Assembly: GCA_945875955.1 (NCBI GenBank)
Contig: CAMCNQ010000004.1
Location: forward strand, 1 to 32,777
DNA: 32,777 nt
Direction of reading: 5' to 3'
From: Limnohabitans sp. Rim8
Lineage (GTDB): Bacteria > Pseudomonadota > Gammaproteobacteria > Burkholderiales > Burkholderiaceae_C
This document shows positions 19,054-26,455 of this stretch, piece by piece. The translations under genes were made by a program, and so were the position numbers. Position 1 is the first letter of the stretch. Every line of letters starts with the position of its first letter. A model generated the notes under the pieces. The model saw only the letters and a list, made by a program, of their open reading frames with translations. It ran no database searches and was not told the DNA's origin.

Positions 19054-19950
19054 TCAAGCGATGTGCACCAGCTTGGTGCTGTTCTGGACATGATGGTTCG
19101 GCAGGGTGACCCGGGCGGGTGCTGCAGTCGGGTTCATGGCGCGCCAGCGCAGGACTGTGGCAAACAGTTCCTGACGCGAGGCCACTCCGAGCTTTTCGTA
19201 GGCGCGCATGCGGTACGTGGCCACGGTGGTGGCGCGCAGCTTCAGGTCTTGGGCAATGCGGTTGACAGTGACACCGTCGAGGATGCGCGTGAGAACCTCG
19301 CGTTCCCGCCCTGTCAGCCGCGCGCCGAGTTCCGCCACGCCTTCGCTAACGCTGCCGCGCAAGGAGGCCATGCCATCTGTGTCGGTTGCGTAATGCCGGG
19401 CGACGCAGCGGGCAAGCAGTGTCGCCACGCCGATCAGACCCTCGATCTGGCGGGCGTCAAAGGGGCCGTGCGCCGAGCCGCGGTACAAGTGGGCCGTGAC
19501 CCAACACGATTCGCCGGTGCGCACCAGCAGGGTCAGGCGGTCCACCAGCCCGATCGCTTCCATGCACTCCCGGCGGTATGAGCCGATGGGCATTTCTTCG
19601 ACTGTCTGGCGGGCGACCAGCGTCACGCCCACTGGCCCCGCCGCGGGCTTGCGGTCGATCACCTGGCGCAAGCTGTCCTGGCTAGCGAACTCGCGCGCAT
19701 GCTGTGCGCCGGAGTGGAACGCCACCCAGGGCCCGCCTTCGGCGGCCCAGGAGAGCAGGCGCGGATTGCGCTGGGCTTCGTGGGCGAACACCGTACACTG
19801 CTTGGCCTCGAGCACGGGCCGGACCGCCGCGAGGATGCAGGACGCCAGCGACTCCGGGTCCTGGCTGCCGATCGCGTCGACCAGCGCCGCGACAACTTCC
19901 GCGTCCACCATCCGGTGCGGCGAAGACGGTTCCACCACCCATGTCTGCAT
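19054..19950 (-). CDS. LuxR-family transcriptional regulator (C-terminal LuxR HTH, uncharacterised N-terminal sensory region)
   Basis: C-terminus LTGREREVLTRILDGVTVNRIAQDLKLRATTVATYRMRAYEKLGVASRQELFATVLRW is a typical LuxR HTH. Confidence 0.92.
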   Translation of the reverse strand: MQTWVVEPSSPHRMVDAEVVAALVDAIGSQDPESLASCILAAVRPVLEAKQCTVFAHEAQRNPRLLSWAAEGGPWVAFHSGAQHAREFASQDSLRQVIDRKPAAGPVGVTLVARQTVEEMPIGSYRRECMEAIGLVDRLTLLVRTGESCWVTAHLYRGSAHGPFDARQIEGLIGVATLLARCVARHYATDTDGMASLRGSVSEGVAELGARLTGREREVLTRILDGVTVNRIAQDLKLRATTVATYRMRAYEKLGVASRQELFATVLRWRAMNPTAAPARVTLPNHHVQNSTKLVHIA

Positions 19951-19998
19951 GCCCTGTCTCCTTCTGAAGTTGGTCGCTACTGGATGTCAAGTTAAGCT

Positions 19999-20015
19999 TG
20001 TTAACCAGGTTAACA
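19999..20015. promoter_or_regulatory. Perfect 17-bp palindrome TGTTAAC-CAG-GTTAACA (candidate MarR-type operator)
   Basis: Direct reading: agcTTGTTAACCAGGTTAACATT; just upstream of a TTGACA (-35-like; TGTCAA on + at 19985-19990) directed to luxR-marR. Confidence 0.6.
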
Positions 20016-20117
20016 TTATTGAGTGGCAGGCCACGCGGCGAACATGCGTGAAAACCCGTAGTTCACCTGGCACGTGTGGGGCGAATGCTTCCCGCGGCTG
20101 TGTGCAGCCGGACGCGG

Positions 20118-20137
20118 TGTCCTGTCTAAGCACGACA
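20118..20137 (+). promoter_or_regulatory. 20-bp operator D (TGTCCTGTCTAAGCACGACA)
   Basis: Matches TGTCST-N8-ACGACA; TAGCAT (20159-20164) begins at nt 22 after the operator; predicted TSS at about the ATG at 20171. Confidence 0.72.
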
Positions 20138-20170
20138 GGTCGGGTGCCGCGCTTGGGCTAGCATGTGAGC

Positions 20171-22048
20171 ATGACCACATTGGACAGCGCGCCGTATCGC
20201 CGTATTGCTCTTGGCTCACGCCAAGTCCACGCAGAGCATCGCGCCGACGGCAGCATCTTGGTGCGGTCCGTCGAACCCCTGGCGTCCTACCCGCGCAAGT
20301 TGACGGATCGCCTGCAAGAGGCAGCGCGCGAGTTCCCGGACCGTCTCTTCCTGGCGATACGGGACCGCAGCAGCCCAGATCGCTGGCGCGAACTGCACTA
20401 TGGCGAAGCCTGGGAGCGCGTGCAGCGAATCGGCCAGGCCTTGCTGGACCGCGGCCTGTCGCAGCACAGGCCCGTGGCCATCCTCAGCGGCAGCAGCATC
20501 GAGCACGCACTGCTCGCGCTGGCCGCCATGCACGTGGGCGTGCCGCACTGCGCCATCACCCCCGCTTATTCGCTGCTTTCCGACGACCACGTGAAGCTGC
20601 GCCATGTGCTCGACCTGCTAAAGCCCGGCCTGGTGTTCGCGGACGACGCTGCCGCGTTCGGCCGGGCCATCGACCGCACTGTGCCCGACGGCGTGGAACT
20701 GGTGCATTCCTTACGCGCATCCCCGGGGCGAGCGAGCACGCCATTCGAGCGTCTGCTCGCGCAGCCCGCTGGCCCGGACCTTGCCGCAGCCAGCGCCAGA
20801 GTTGCGCCCGAGTCGGTGGCCAAGGTCCTGTTCACCTCGGGCTCCACTGGCTTGCCCAAGGGCGTCATCAATACCCAGCGCATGGTGGCCTGTAACCAAC
20901 AGATGTTCGTACAGTCCATGCCGTGCATCACCCAGCAGCCGCTGGTGATCTTGAGCTGGCTGCCCTGGCACCACACATCCGGCGGCAACCAGATGATGGG
21001 GCTGACCCTGCACTGCGGCGGAACGTTCTACGTCGACGACGGCAAGCCGCTTGTGGGCGAAGTGGACAAGACAATTGACAACCTGCGGGAGATCGCGCCC
21101 ACCGTCTATTTCAGCGTGCCGCGCGGCTTTGCGGCGCTGGTGCCTGCCCTGCGCGCTGACGCGGACCTGCGCGCGAATTTCTTCTCCCGGCTTTCGCTGC
21201 TGTACTACTCGGGTTCCGCACTCGCCGCATCGCTGGTGAAGGATCTCGACGAACTGGCTGTGCAGACCATCGGTGAACGCATCCCCATGATGTCCGGCTA
21301 TGGTGCCACCGAGACGGCGCCCGCCGCCGTGGGTGCCAACTGGCTCACCAGCGAGACCGGCTTGGCGGGTCTGCCCCTTCCTGGTTGTGAATTGAAACTG
21401 GCACCGGTGGAATCGGGCAAGTACGAGGCCCGGCTGCGCGGACCAAACGTGACGCCGGGCTACTGGGGCCAGCCGGCGTTGAGCGCCAAGCTGTTCGATG
21501 AAGAGGGCTTTGCGCGCATGGGCGACGCGCTGTCGTTCGTCGTGCCCGGAGAGATCACGCAGGGGCTGGCCTTCGACGGCCGCATCGCCGAAGACTTCAA
21601 GCTGAGCACCGGCACCTTCGTCGGCGTAGGCACTCTGCGTGCGAAGCTGGTTCATGCGGGCGATGGCCTGTTCCTCGATGCGGTGATCGCCGGGGAAGGC
21701 CGCGATGAGGTCTGCGCGCTGGTGGTCGTCGATGTGGCGGTGTGCAGTGCCACCTGCGGATTGCCCAACGGTACGCCCCTGAGTGCCCTTGTGGTGCATC
21801 CTGCTTTGCGTCTGCGCCTGCAGACAGTGATCGACGACCTCGCCGCGCGGGCGACTGGCAGCTCCACTTATGTGGCGCGGGCCATTTTGCTCGGCGATCC
21901 ACCGAATGGTGCCGATGGAGAGCTGACCGACAAGGGCTCGATCAATGCGCGTGCGTTCCTGTCCAACCGGCCCACCTTGCTGGACCGCCTGTATGCGCAG
22001 CCCGCGGACGCGCAGGTGTGCGTCGCCCGCACGGGCGGCCGCCGCTAG
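20171..22048 (+). CDS. Feruloyl-CoA synthetase-like acyl-CoA ligase
   Basis: LASYPRKLTDRLQEAAREFPDRLFLAIRDR...ITPAYSLLSDDHVKLRHVLDLLKPGLVFADD; VLFTSGSTGLPKGVINTQRM; MMSGYGATETAP; DGRIAEDFKLSTGTFVGVG. Confidence 0.88.
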   Translation: MTTLDSAPYRRIALGSRQVHAEHRADGSILVRSVEPLASYPRKLTDRLQEAAREFPDRLFLAIRDRSSPDRWRELHYGEAWERVQRIGQALLDRGLSQHRPVAILSGSSIEHALLALAAMHVGVPHCAITPAYSLLSDDHVKLRHVLDLLKPGLVFADDAAAFGRAIDRTVPDGVELVHSLRASPGRASTPFERLLAQPAGPDLAAASARVAPESVAKVLFTSGSTGLPKGVINTQRMVACNQQMFVQSMPCITQQPLVILSWLPWHHTSGGNQMMGLTLHCGGTFYVDDGKPLVGEVDKTIDNLREIAPTVYFSVPRGFAALVPALRADADLRANFFSRLSLLYYSGSALAASLVKDLDELAVQTIGERIPMMSGYGATETAPAAVGANWLTSETGLAGLPLPGCELKLAPVESGKYEARLRGPNVTPGYWGQPALSAKLFDEEGFARMGDALSFVVPGEITQGLAFDGRIAEDFKLSTGTFVGVGTLRAKLVHAGDGLFLDAVIAGEGRDEVCALVVVDVAVCSATCGLPNGTPLSALVVHPALRLRLQTVIDDLAARATGSSTYVARAILLGDPPNGADGELTDKGSINARAFLSNRPTLLDRLYAQPADAQVCVARTGGRR

Positions 22049-22067
22049 GCCACCGCGGAAAGCCGCC

Positions 22068-22562
22068 TCATACCACCTGCCAGAAGCGGAACACCGAGTG
22101 GTCGGTTTGCCGGTTGGCCGTGCCCACAAACACCGTGCGGTTCATCCAGTCGTGATCGCCCACGGGCGCCTCGAAGAACGGGGACAAGCGCATGTAGTAT
22201 TCGCTGGAATCCACCGGGTCCAGGCGCTCCATGCGGGCCGTGACCTCCGGCGTGGCGTAGCGGAAGCCGCGGTTCTTTACCAGGATCAGCGTGCCGTCGT
22301 CGGCCTGCACCATGTAATTGGCAGTGAACTCTACCGCTCCGTTGGGCCAGTACATCGGGTAGTCACCACCGCTGTGCGGCACCACTTTGCCATTGAGTTT
22401 CGGTCCCTTCACCTCGCCGCCGACGACGCCGGTGTAGCCGCGGATGGAGCCGTTGGGCAGGGTGCCCATCTTCACCCGCAGGGAAAACTGCACCCGAAAG
22501 GCAAAGGCAAATTCGAGCTTGGGCGCGGGAAGAGTCTCAAAATTGAAGTCGGAAGCGGTCAA
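22068..22562 (-). CDS. DUF3237 (UPF0311) family protein, copy 2
   Basis: KLEFAFAFRVQFSLRVKMGTLPNGSIRGYTGVVGGEVKGPKLNGKVVPHSGGDYPMYWPNGAVEFTANYMVQADDGTLILVKNRGFR. Confidence 0.85.
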   Translation of the reverse strand: MTASDFNFETLPAPKLEFAFAFRVQFSLRVKMGTLPNGSIRGYTGVVGGEVKGPKLNGKVVPHSGGDYPMYWPNGAVEFTANYMVQADDGTLILVKNRGFRYATPEVTARMERLDPVDSSEYYMRLSPFFEAPVGDHDWMNRTVFVGTANRQTDHSVFRFWQVV

Positions 22563-22597
22563 GGCAAGGTCCTCAGTTGGGATCAGGTTAGTCGAGG

Positions 22598-23083
22598 CTA
22601 GAGCACCGTGTAGTAGCGGATCACGTTGCCAATTTCCAGGCGTGCGCCCACTCCGATGAACAGGTGGCGGGTGAGCCAGTCGTGCGGGCCCGGCGGCGTC
22701 TCAAACGTGGGCGAGCAGCGGAAGTAATAAGACGCGGGGTCGACGCTCATCCCGGGTGTCAGCTTGTAGAGCTTCTCCATCACGTCGGGCGGTCCATGGC
22801 GGTAGCCGCGGTTCTGAATGTAGATGAGCGTGCCGTCGTCTTCCTGCATGAAGTAGCGGGCATCGAAGCAGAAAACGCCGTCGGTGCGCACGTGCGGGAA
22901 CTCACCCCCGTGGTTGAGCACCTTGCCGCGCAGCTTTGGACCTTCGAACTGGCCGTCGACCACCGGCACCGACAGCCGCGCCCCTCCCACCGGTGGGTTC
23001 TCCATACGAAGGCGCGGTGCCAGCGTGAGCCGCGTCTCGAAAGCAAACTCCAGGCGCGGGAAGAACGGGTCATCAATGGTCAT
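22598..23083 (-). CDS. DUF3237 (UPF0311) family protein, copy 1
   Basis: RLEFAFETRLTLAPRLRMENPPVGGARLSVPVVDGQFEGPKLRGKVLNHGGEFPHVRTDGVFCFDARYFMQEDDGTLIYIQNRGYRHGPPDV; paralogous to the neighbouring ORF. Confidence 0.85.
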   Translation of the reverse strand: MTIDDPFFPRLEFAFETRLTLAPRLRMENPPVGGARLSVPVVDGQFEGPKLRGKVLNHGGEFPHVRTDGVFCFDARYFMQEDDGTLIYIQNRGYRHGPPDVMEKLYKLTPGMSVDPASYYFRCSPTFETPPGPHDWLTRHLFIGVGARLEIGNVIRYYTVL

Positions 23084-23089
23084 GCGACG

Positions 23090-23095
23090 ACGATA
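23090..23095 (-). promoter_or_regulatory. Putative -10 hexamer TATCGT for the DUF3237 pair
   Basis: nt 22-27 downstream of operator B1 on the minus strand; predicted TSS at the ATG (23083). Confidence 0.5.
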
Positions 23096-23116
23096 TCAGC
23101 GCCTGCGCCGCAGGGC

Positions 23117-23136
23117 TGTCCTATTCGGCTACGACA
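23117..23136. promoter_or_regulatory. 20-bp operator B1 (TGTCCTATTCGGCTACGACA)
   Basis: 17/20 match to A2; correct spacing to a minus-strand -10. Confidence 0.75.
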
Positions 23137-23143
23137 ACGCACT

Positions 23144-23163
23144 TGTCGTACCTGGATAGGACG
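23144..23163 (+). promoter_or_regulatory. 20-bp operator B2 (TGTCGTACCTGGATAGGACG)
   Basis: Fits TGTCST-N8-ASGACA except the last base; TATCTT (23185-23190) begins at nt 22 after the operator. Confidence 0.65.
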
Positions 23164-23212
23164 GCGGCCGCTTGCGGCGGGTGCTATCTTGCCCAACAAA
23201 CCCGAGGAGACC

Positions 23213-24205
23213 ATGCCCATGCGCCGCTACCTGCTCACCATTCTTGCCGCCGGTGCGCTGGCCACGCTGGCCGGCCCAGCTGCCCACGCGCAACGGCTGC
23301 CCGCCGACAAGCCCTTGCGCATCGTCGTGCCCTATGCCCCTGGCGGCACCACCGACCTGCTTGCGCGTCAGATCGGCACGCGCTTGGCCGACATCCTTGG
23401 CCAGCCGGTGGTGATCGAGAACAAGCCGGGCGGGGGTGGCACCATCGCTGCCGCGTACGTGACTGCCGCGCCAGCCGACGGGCTGACGCTGATGCTGGGC
23501 GGCATGGAGCTGGCCACCGCGCCTGCCCTGATAGGCGACAAGGGCATTGCGGCCGCCCGCGAGCTCACGGGCGTGGCATCGCTCACGCTCGGGCCGCTGG
23601 TGCTGGTGGTGAATCCGCAGAAGACCCCTGCGAAGACACTGTCTGAACTGCTGGTGGCCGCCCGTGCGCAGCCCGGCGGCATGACCTACGCTTCCGCCGG
23701 CAATGGCAACGTGACACACCTGTTCGGCGAGATCTTCAAGCGCTCAGCCAGGATCGACGTCCAGCACGTGCCGTACCGCGGCGCCGCCCCGGCGTTGACG
23801 GATCTGCAGTCGGGCCAGGTGAACATGATGGTGGCCGGCACCGCGAGCGTGCGCCAGCTCGTGGCAAACGGAAATCTGCGCGCGCTGGCCATAACGGGCC
23901 GCGATGCAGCGGCCGCCGGCTTTCCCAATGTGCCGACATTCGAGCAGGCCGGCATGCCGATGCCGGATACCGATTTCGGCGCATGGACGGGCCTGTTCGC
24001 GCCAAAGAACGCGCCCCGCGACGCGATCCGGCAGCTCAACCAGGCCGTCAACACCGCCCTCAATCTGCCGGAGTTGCGCGCCCAGCTGGCCGCCATGGGG
24101 CTGACTGCGGAACCGTCGAGCCCGGAGGCGCTGCAGACGCTGCTGACCAGCCAGATCCAGGCCTGGACGCAGCTGATCCAGCAATCCGGCATCAAGGTGG
24201 AGTGA
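23213..24205 (+). CDS. Tripartite tricarboxylate transporter substrate-binding protein (TctC/Bug family), copy 2
   Basis: MPMRRYLLTILAAGALATLAGPAAHAQRLPADKPLRIVVPYAPGGTTDLLARQIGTRLADILGQPVVIENKPGGGGTIAAAYV; SD gaggaga. Confidence 0.94.
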   Translation: MPMRRYLLTILAAGALATLAGPAAHAQRLPADKPLRIVVPYAPGGTTDLLARQIGTRLADILGQPVVIENKPGGGGTIAAAYVTAAPADGLTLMLGGMELATAPALIGDKGIAAARELTGVASLTLGPLVLVVNPQKTPAKTLSELLVAARAQPGGMTYASAGNGNVTHLFGEIFKRSARIDVQHVPYRGAAPALTDLQSGQVNMMVAGTASVRQLVANGNLRALAITGRDAAAAGFPNVPTFEQAGMPMPDTDFGAWTGLFAPKNAPRDAIRQLNQAVNTALNLPELRAQLAAMGLTAEPSSPEALQTLLTSQIQAWTQLIQQSGIKVE

Positions 24206-24207
24206 CG

Positions 24208-24984
24208 ATGGGCCAGGTGCAGCTTTGCGTGGAGGCGGGCGTCGCTCGGATCACACTCGACGCGCCATCCATGAACGCGCTGGACCGCGACATGGTCACT
24301 CGGCTCGGCCTGATCCTGGCGTCTTGCCAGGCGGACGATACGGTGCGGGCCCTCGTGTTGCAGGGTGCGGGGAGCCATGCCTTCAGCGCCGGCTCCGACT
24401 TGGCCGAGCTGCGTGGCCTGATCGCCCAGGGCCACGACGCCTTGGCGGCCAAGTTCACTCAAGACGACACGGTGTTCAGCGCGCTCGCCCACTTTCCCAA
24501 GCCGACCGTGGCGGCGATAGAAGGGGCCGCGGTGGGTGGCGGCCTGGAATTGGCCGCGTGCTGCGACCTGATCGTCTGCTCGCGCAACGCGAAGCTGGCG
24601 CTGCCCGAGATTCGGCTGGGCGTGTTCCCGGGCAGTGGTGGCACAGTGCGCGTCACGCGGCGCATCGGGCCGGGGCGAGCCCGCCGCATGATGTTGCTGG
24701 GCGACGCCATCGAAGCGCAGGCAGGCCTGGACTGGGGGCTGGTCGATTGGCTGTGCGAAGCTGGCGAGGCCGCCAGCGTGGCCATGGCGCTGGCCACGCG
24801 GCTGGCGTCCGGGCCTAGGCAGGCGCTTGAGGGCTGCAAGGCCTCTGTCAATGCAGCGATGGACCAGGACGAACGCGCGGCGCTCGCATTGGCACGGCAA
24901 TGGGCCGTCGACCTGGGGTTCAGCGAGGACCTGGCCGAGGGGCTGCGGGCTTTCGACGAGAAGCGGCGGCCAGTGTTCCGGTGA
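24208..24984 (+). CDS. Enoyl-CoA hydratase/isomerase family protein (second crotonase)
   Basis: MGQVQLCVEAGVARITLDAPSMNALDRDMV...FSAGSDLAEL...EGAAVGGGLELAACCDLIVCSRNAKLALPEIRLGVFPGSGGTVRV; starts 2 nt after the tctC2 stop. Confidence 0.93.
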   Translation: MGQVQLCVEAGVARITLDAPSMNALDRDMVTRLGLILASCQADDTVRALVLQGAGSHAFSAGSDLAELRGLIAQGHDALAAKFTQDDTVFSALAHFPKPTVAAIEGAAVGGGLELAACCDLIVCSRNAKLALPEIRLGVFPGSGGTVRVTRRIGPGRARRMMLLGDAIEAQAGLDWGLVDWLCEAGEAASVAMALATRLASGPRQALEGCKASVNAAMDQDERAALALARQWAVDLGFSEDLAEGLRAFDEKRRPVFR

Positions 24985-25180
24985 ACGGCAGTGGCCGGGG
25001 ACCTTTCTGCGCCCCGCGCTGCACTTGTCTTGCTTGTGCATGAGGCGCTCTCAGAATGAGACCGCCAAGTAGACTCCCTGTCGAAACGCTTCCCAGCCCA
25101 CACGCTCGCGGGCCTAGCCTGTGCGCTGGCCCCCTTGCGCGGGCAGCGGACGCCTGCCCTGTCCGGCCAGTGGGCTTCCT

Positions 25181-25242
25181 CGTCGGCGCCCCCCGGGCGG
25201 CGACGCCGACAGCATTGCTCGCCTGCTGACAAAGCAGCAGGC
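25181..25242. repeat. Two adjacent hairpins at the right island boundary
   Basis: CGTCGgCGCCC-ccc-GGGCGgCGACG (25181-25205) and GCCTGCTG-acaaag-CAGCAGGC (25221-25242); no U-tract follows. Confidence 0.55.
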
Positions 25243-25292
25243 GGCACAGCGGGGTCTGCTAGGGTCGGTGGTGCGTTTGGTGGACCCGGAGC

Positions 25293-25383
25293 CCCATCAC
25301 TTCTGGGTGTAAATCTGATCAAAGCTGCCGCCATCGGCAAAGTGGGCTTTGTCGGCTTTTTCCCAGCCGCCAAATGCCTGCTC
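25293..25383. repeat. Right copy of the direct repeat flanking the island (3' end of sbp2)
   Basis: 89/91 identity with 5785-5875 in the same orientation, offset 19,508 bp. Confidence 0.92.
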
Positions 25384-26328
25384 GATGGTGAACAAGTTCA
25401 GCTTGGGAAATTGCTTGGCGTACTTGGCTTGGGCCTTGGCCGAGATCGGGCGGTAAAAGTGTTTGCCCGCCAGGTCCTGGCCTTCGTCGGTGTAGAGGTA
25501 TTCCAGATAGGCCTGGGCCACAGCGCGGGTGCCTTTGCGGTCGACGTTTTTGTCGACCACGGTCACGGCAGGCTCGGACAGGATGCTGATGGACGGGTAG
25601 ACCAGGTCGATCTTGTTGCCAAATTCTTTTTCCAGCAGGTTGGCTTCGTTTTCCCAAGAGATGAACACATCGCCCTGGTTGCGCTGGGCAAAGGTGATGG
25701 ACGAACCGCGCGCCCCGGTGTCGAGCACCGGCACGTTTTTGTAGAGTGCGGCCACAAAGTCTTTGGCTTTGTCGTCACTGCCCAATTTGCGCTTGGCGAA
25801 TTCCCAGGCGGCGAGGTAGTTCCAGCGGGCGCCACCCGATGTTTTGGGGTTGGGCGTGATCACGCTGATGCCAGGCTTGACCAGGTCGTCCCAATCGCGG
25901 ATTGCCTTGGGGTTGCCTTGGCGCACCACCAGCACGATGGTCGAGGTGTAGGGCGAGCTGTTGTGCGGCAGACGCTTTTGCCAGTCTTTGGGAATCAGCT
26001 TGCCGTTTTTGTGCAGCGCGTCGGTGTCACCGGCCAAGGCCAGGGTGGCCACGTCAGCATCCAAGCCGTCAATGATGGAGCGCGCTTGCTTGCCCGAGCC
26101 ACCGTGCGACTGCTTGAAGCTCAGGTCTTGGCCGGTTTTGGCTTTCCAGTGGGCGGCAAAGGCCTTGTTGAATTCGACGTACAGCTCACGGGTCGGGTCA
26201 TAAGACACGTTGAGCAGGCTGATGGGCGCTTGCGCTTGCACCGCCAGACCCGACACGGTCAAGGTCAGCAGCGCAGCGAATTTGAGAAAAGGGCGTTTTG
26301 TTTTCAAGGGAGCACTCCAAAAATACAC
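25297..26328 (-). CDS. sbp: Periplasmic sulfate-binding protein (orphan copy 2, intact)
   Basis: [85 protein letters not shown]. Confidence 0.93.
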   Translation of the reverse strand: MYFWSAPLKTKRPFLKFAALLTLTVSGLAVQAQAPISLLNVSYDPTRELYVEFNKAFAAHWKAKTGQDLSFKQSHGGSGKQARSIIDGLDADVATLALAGDTDALHKNGKLIPKDWQKRLPHNSSPYTSTIVLVVRQGNPKAIRDWDDLVKPGISVITPNPKTSGGARWNYLAAWEFAKRKLGSDDKAKDFVAALYKNVPVLDTGARGSSITFAQRNQGDVFISWENEANLLEKEFGNKIDLVYPSISILSEPAVTVVDKNVDRKGTRAVAQAYLEYLYTDEGQDLAGKHFYRPISAKAQAKYAKQFPKLNLFTIEQAFGGWEKADKAHFADGGSFDQIYTQK

Positions 26329-26455
26329 ATCAAAGAACTGATGGGATGGATTCTGGAAGCGATCCGTTAAAACTCAAACGACTGTTTTTTTATTTCTTAA
26401 TGAGGGAATCATCTATGAAGGCTTTCTTGCACCCGCATGGCGTTCACACCGCGCC

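Noticed and set aside
20711-22129. 472-aa minus-strand ORF opposite the feruloyl-CoA-synthetase-like gene
   Set aside because: Shadow ORF; the plus strand has unambiguous adenylate-forming ligase motifs.
22664-23212. 5' extension of the tctC2 ORF (513-aa version)
   Set aside because: The extension is antisense to DUF3237 copy 1 and crosses the operators; signal peptide and SD place the start at 23213.
25221-25242. Rho-independent terminator at the GCCTGCTG/CAGCAGGC hairpin
   Set aside because: The stem is good but is not followed by a T-run on either strand.
5785-25383. Transposon or integrative element with terminal direct repeats
   Set aside because: The repeats are protein-coding sbp2 sequence rather than att/IS termini, and no integrase, transposase or tRNA target is recognisable; recombination or duplication is a simpler reading.
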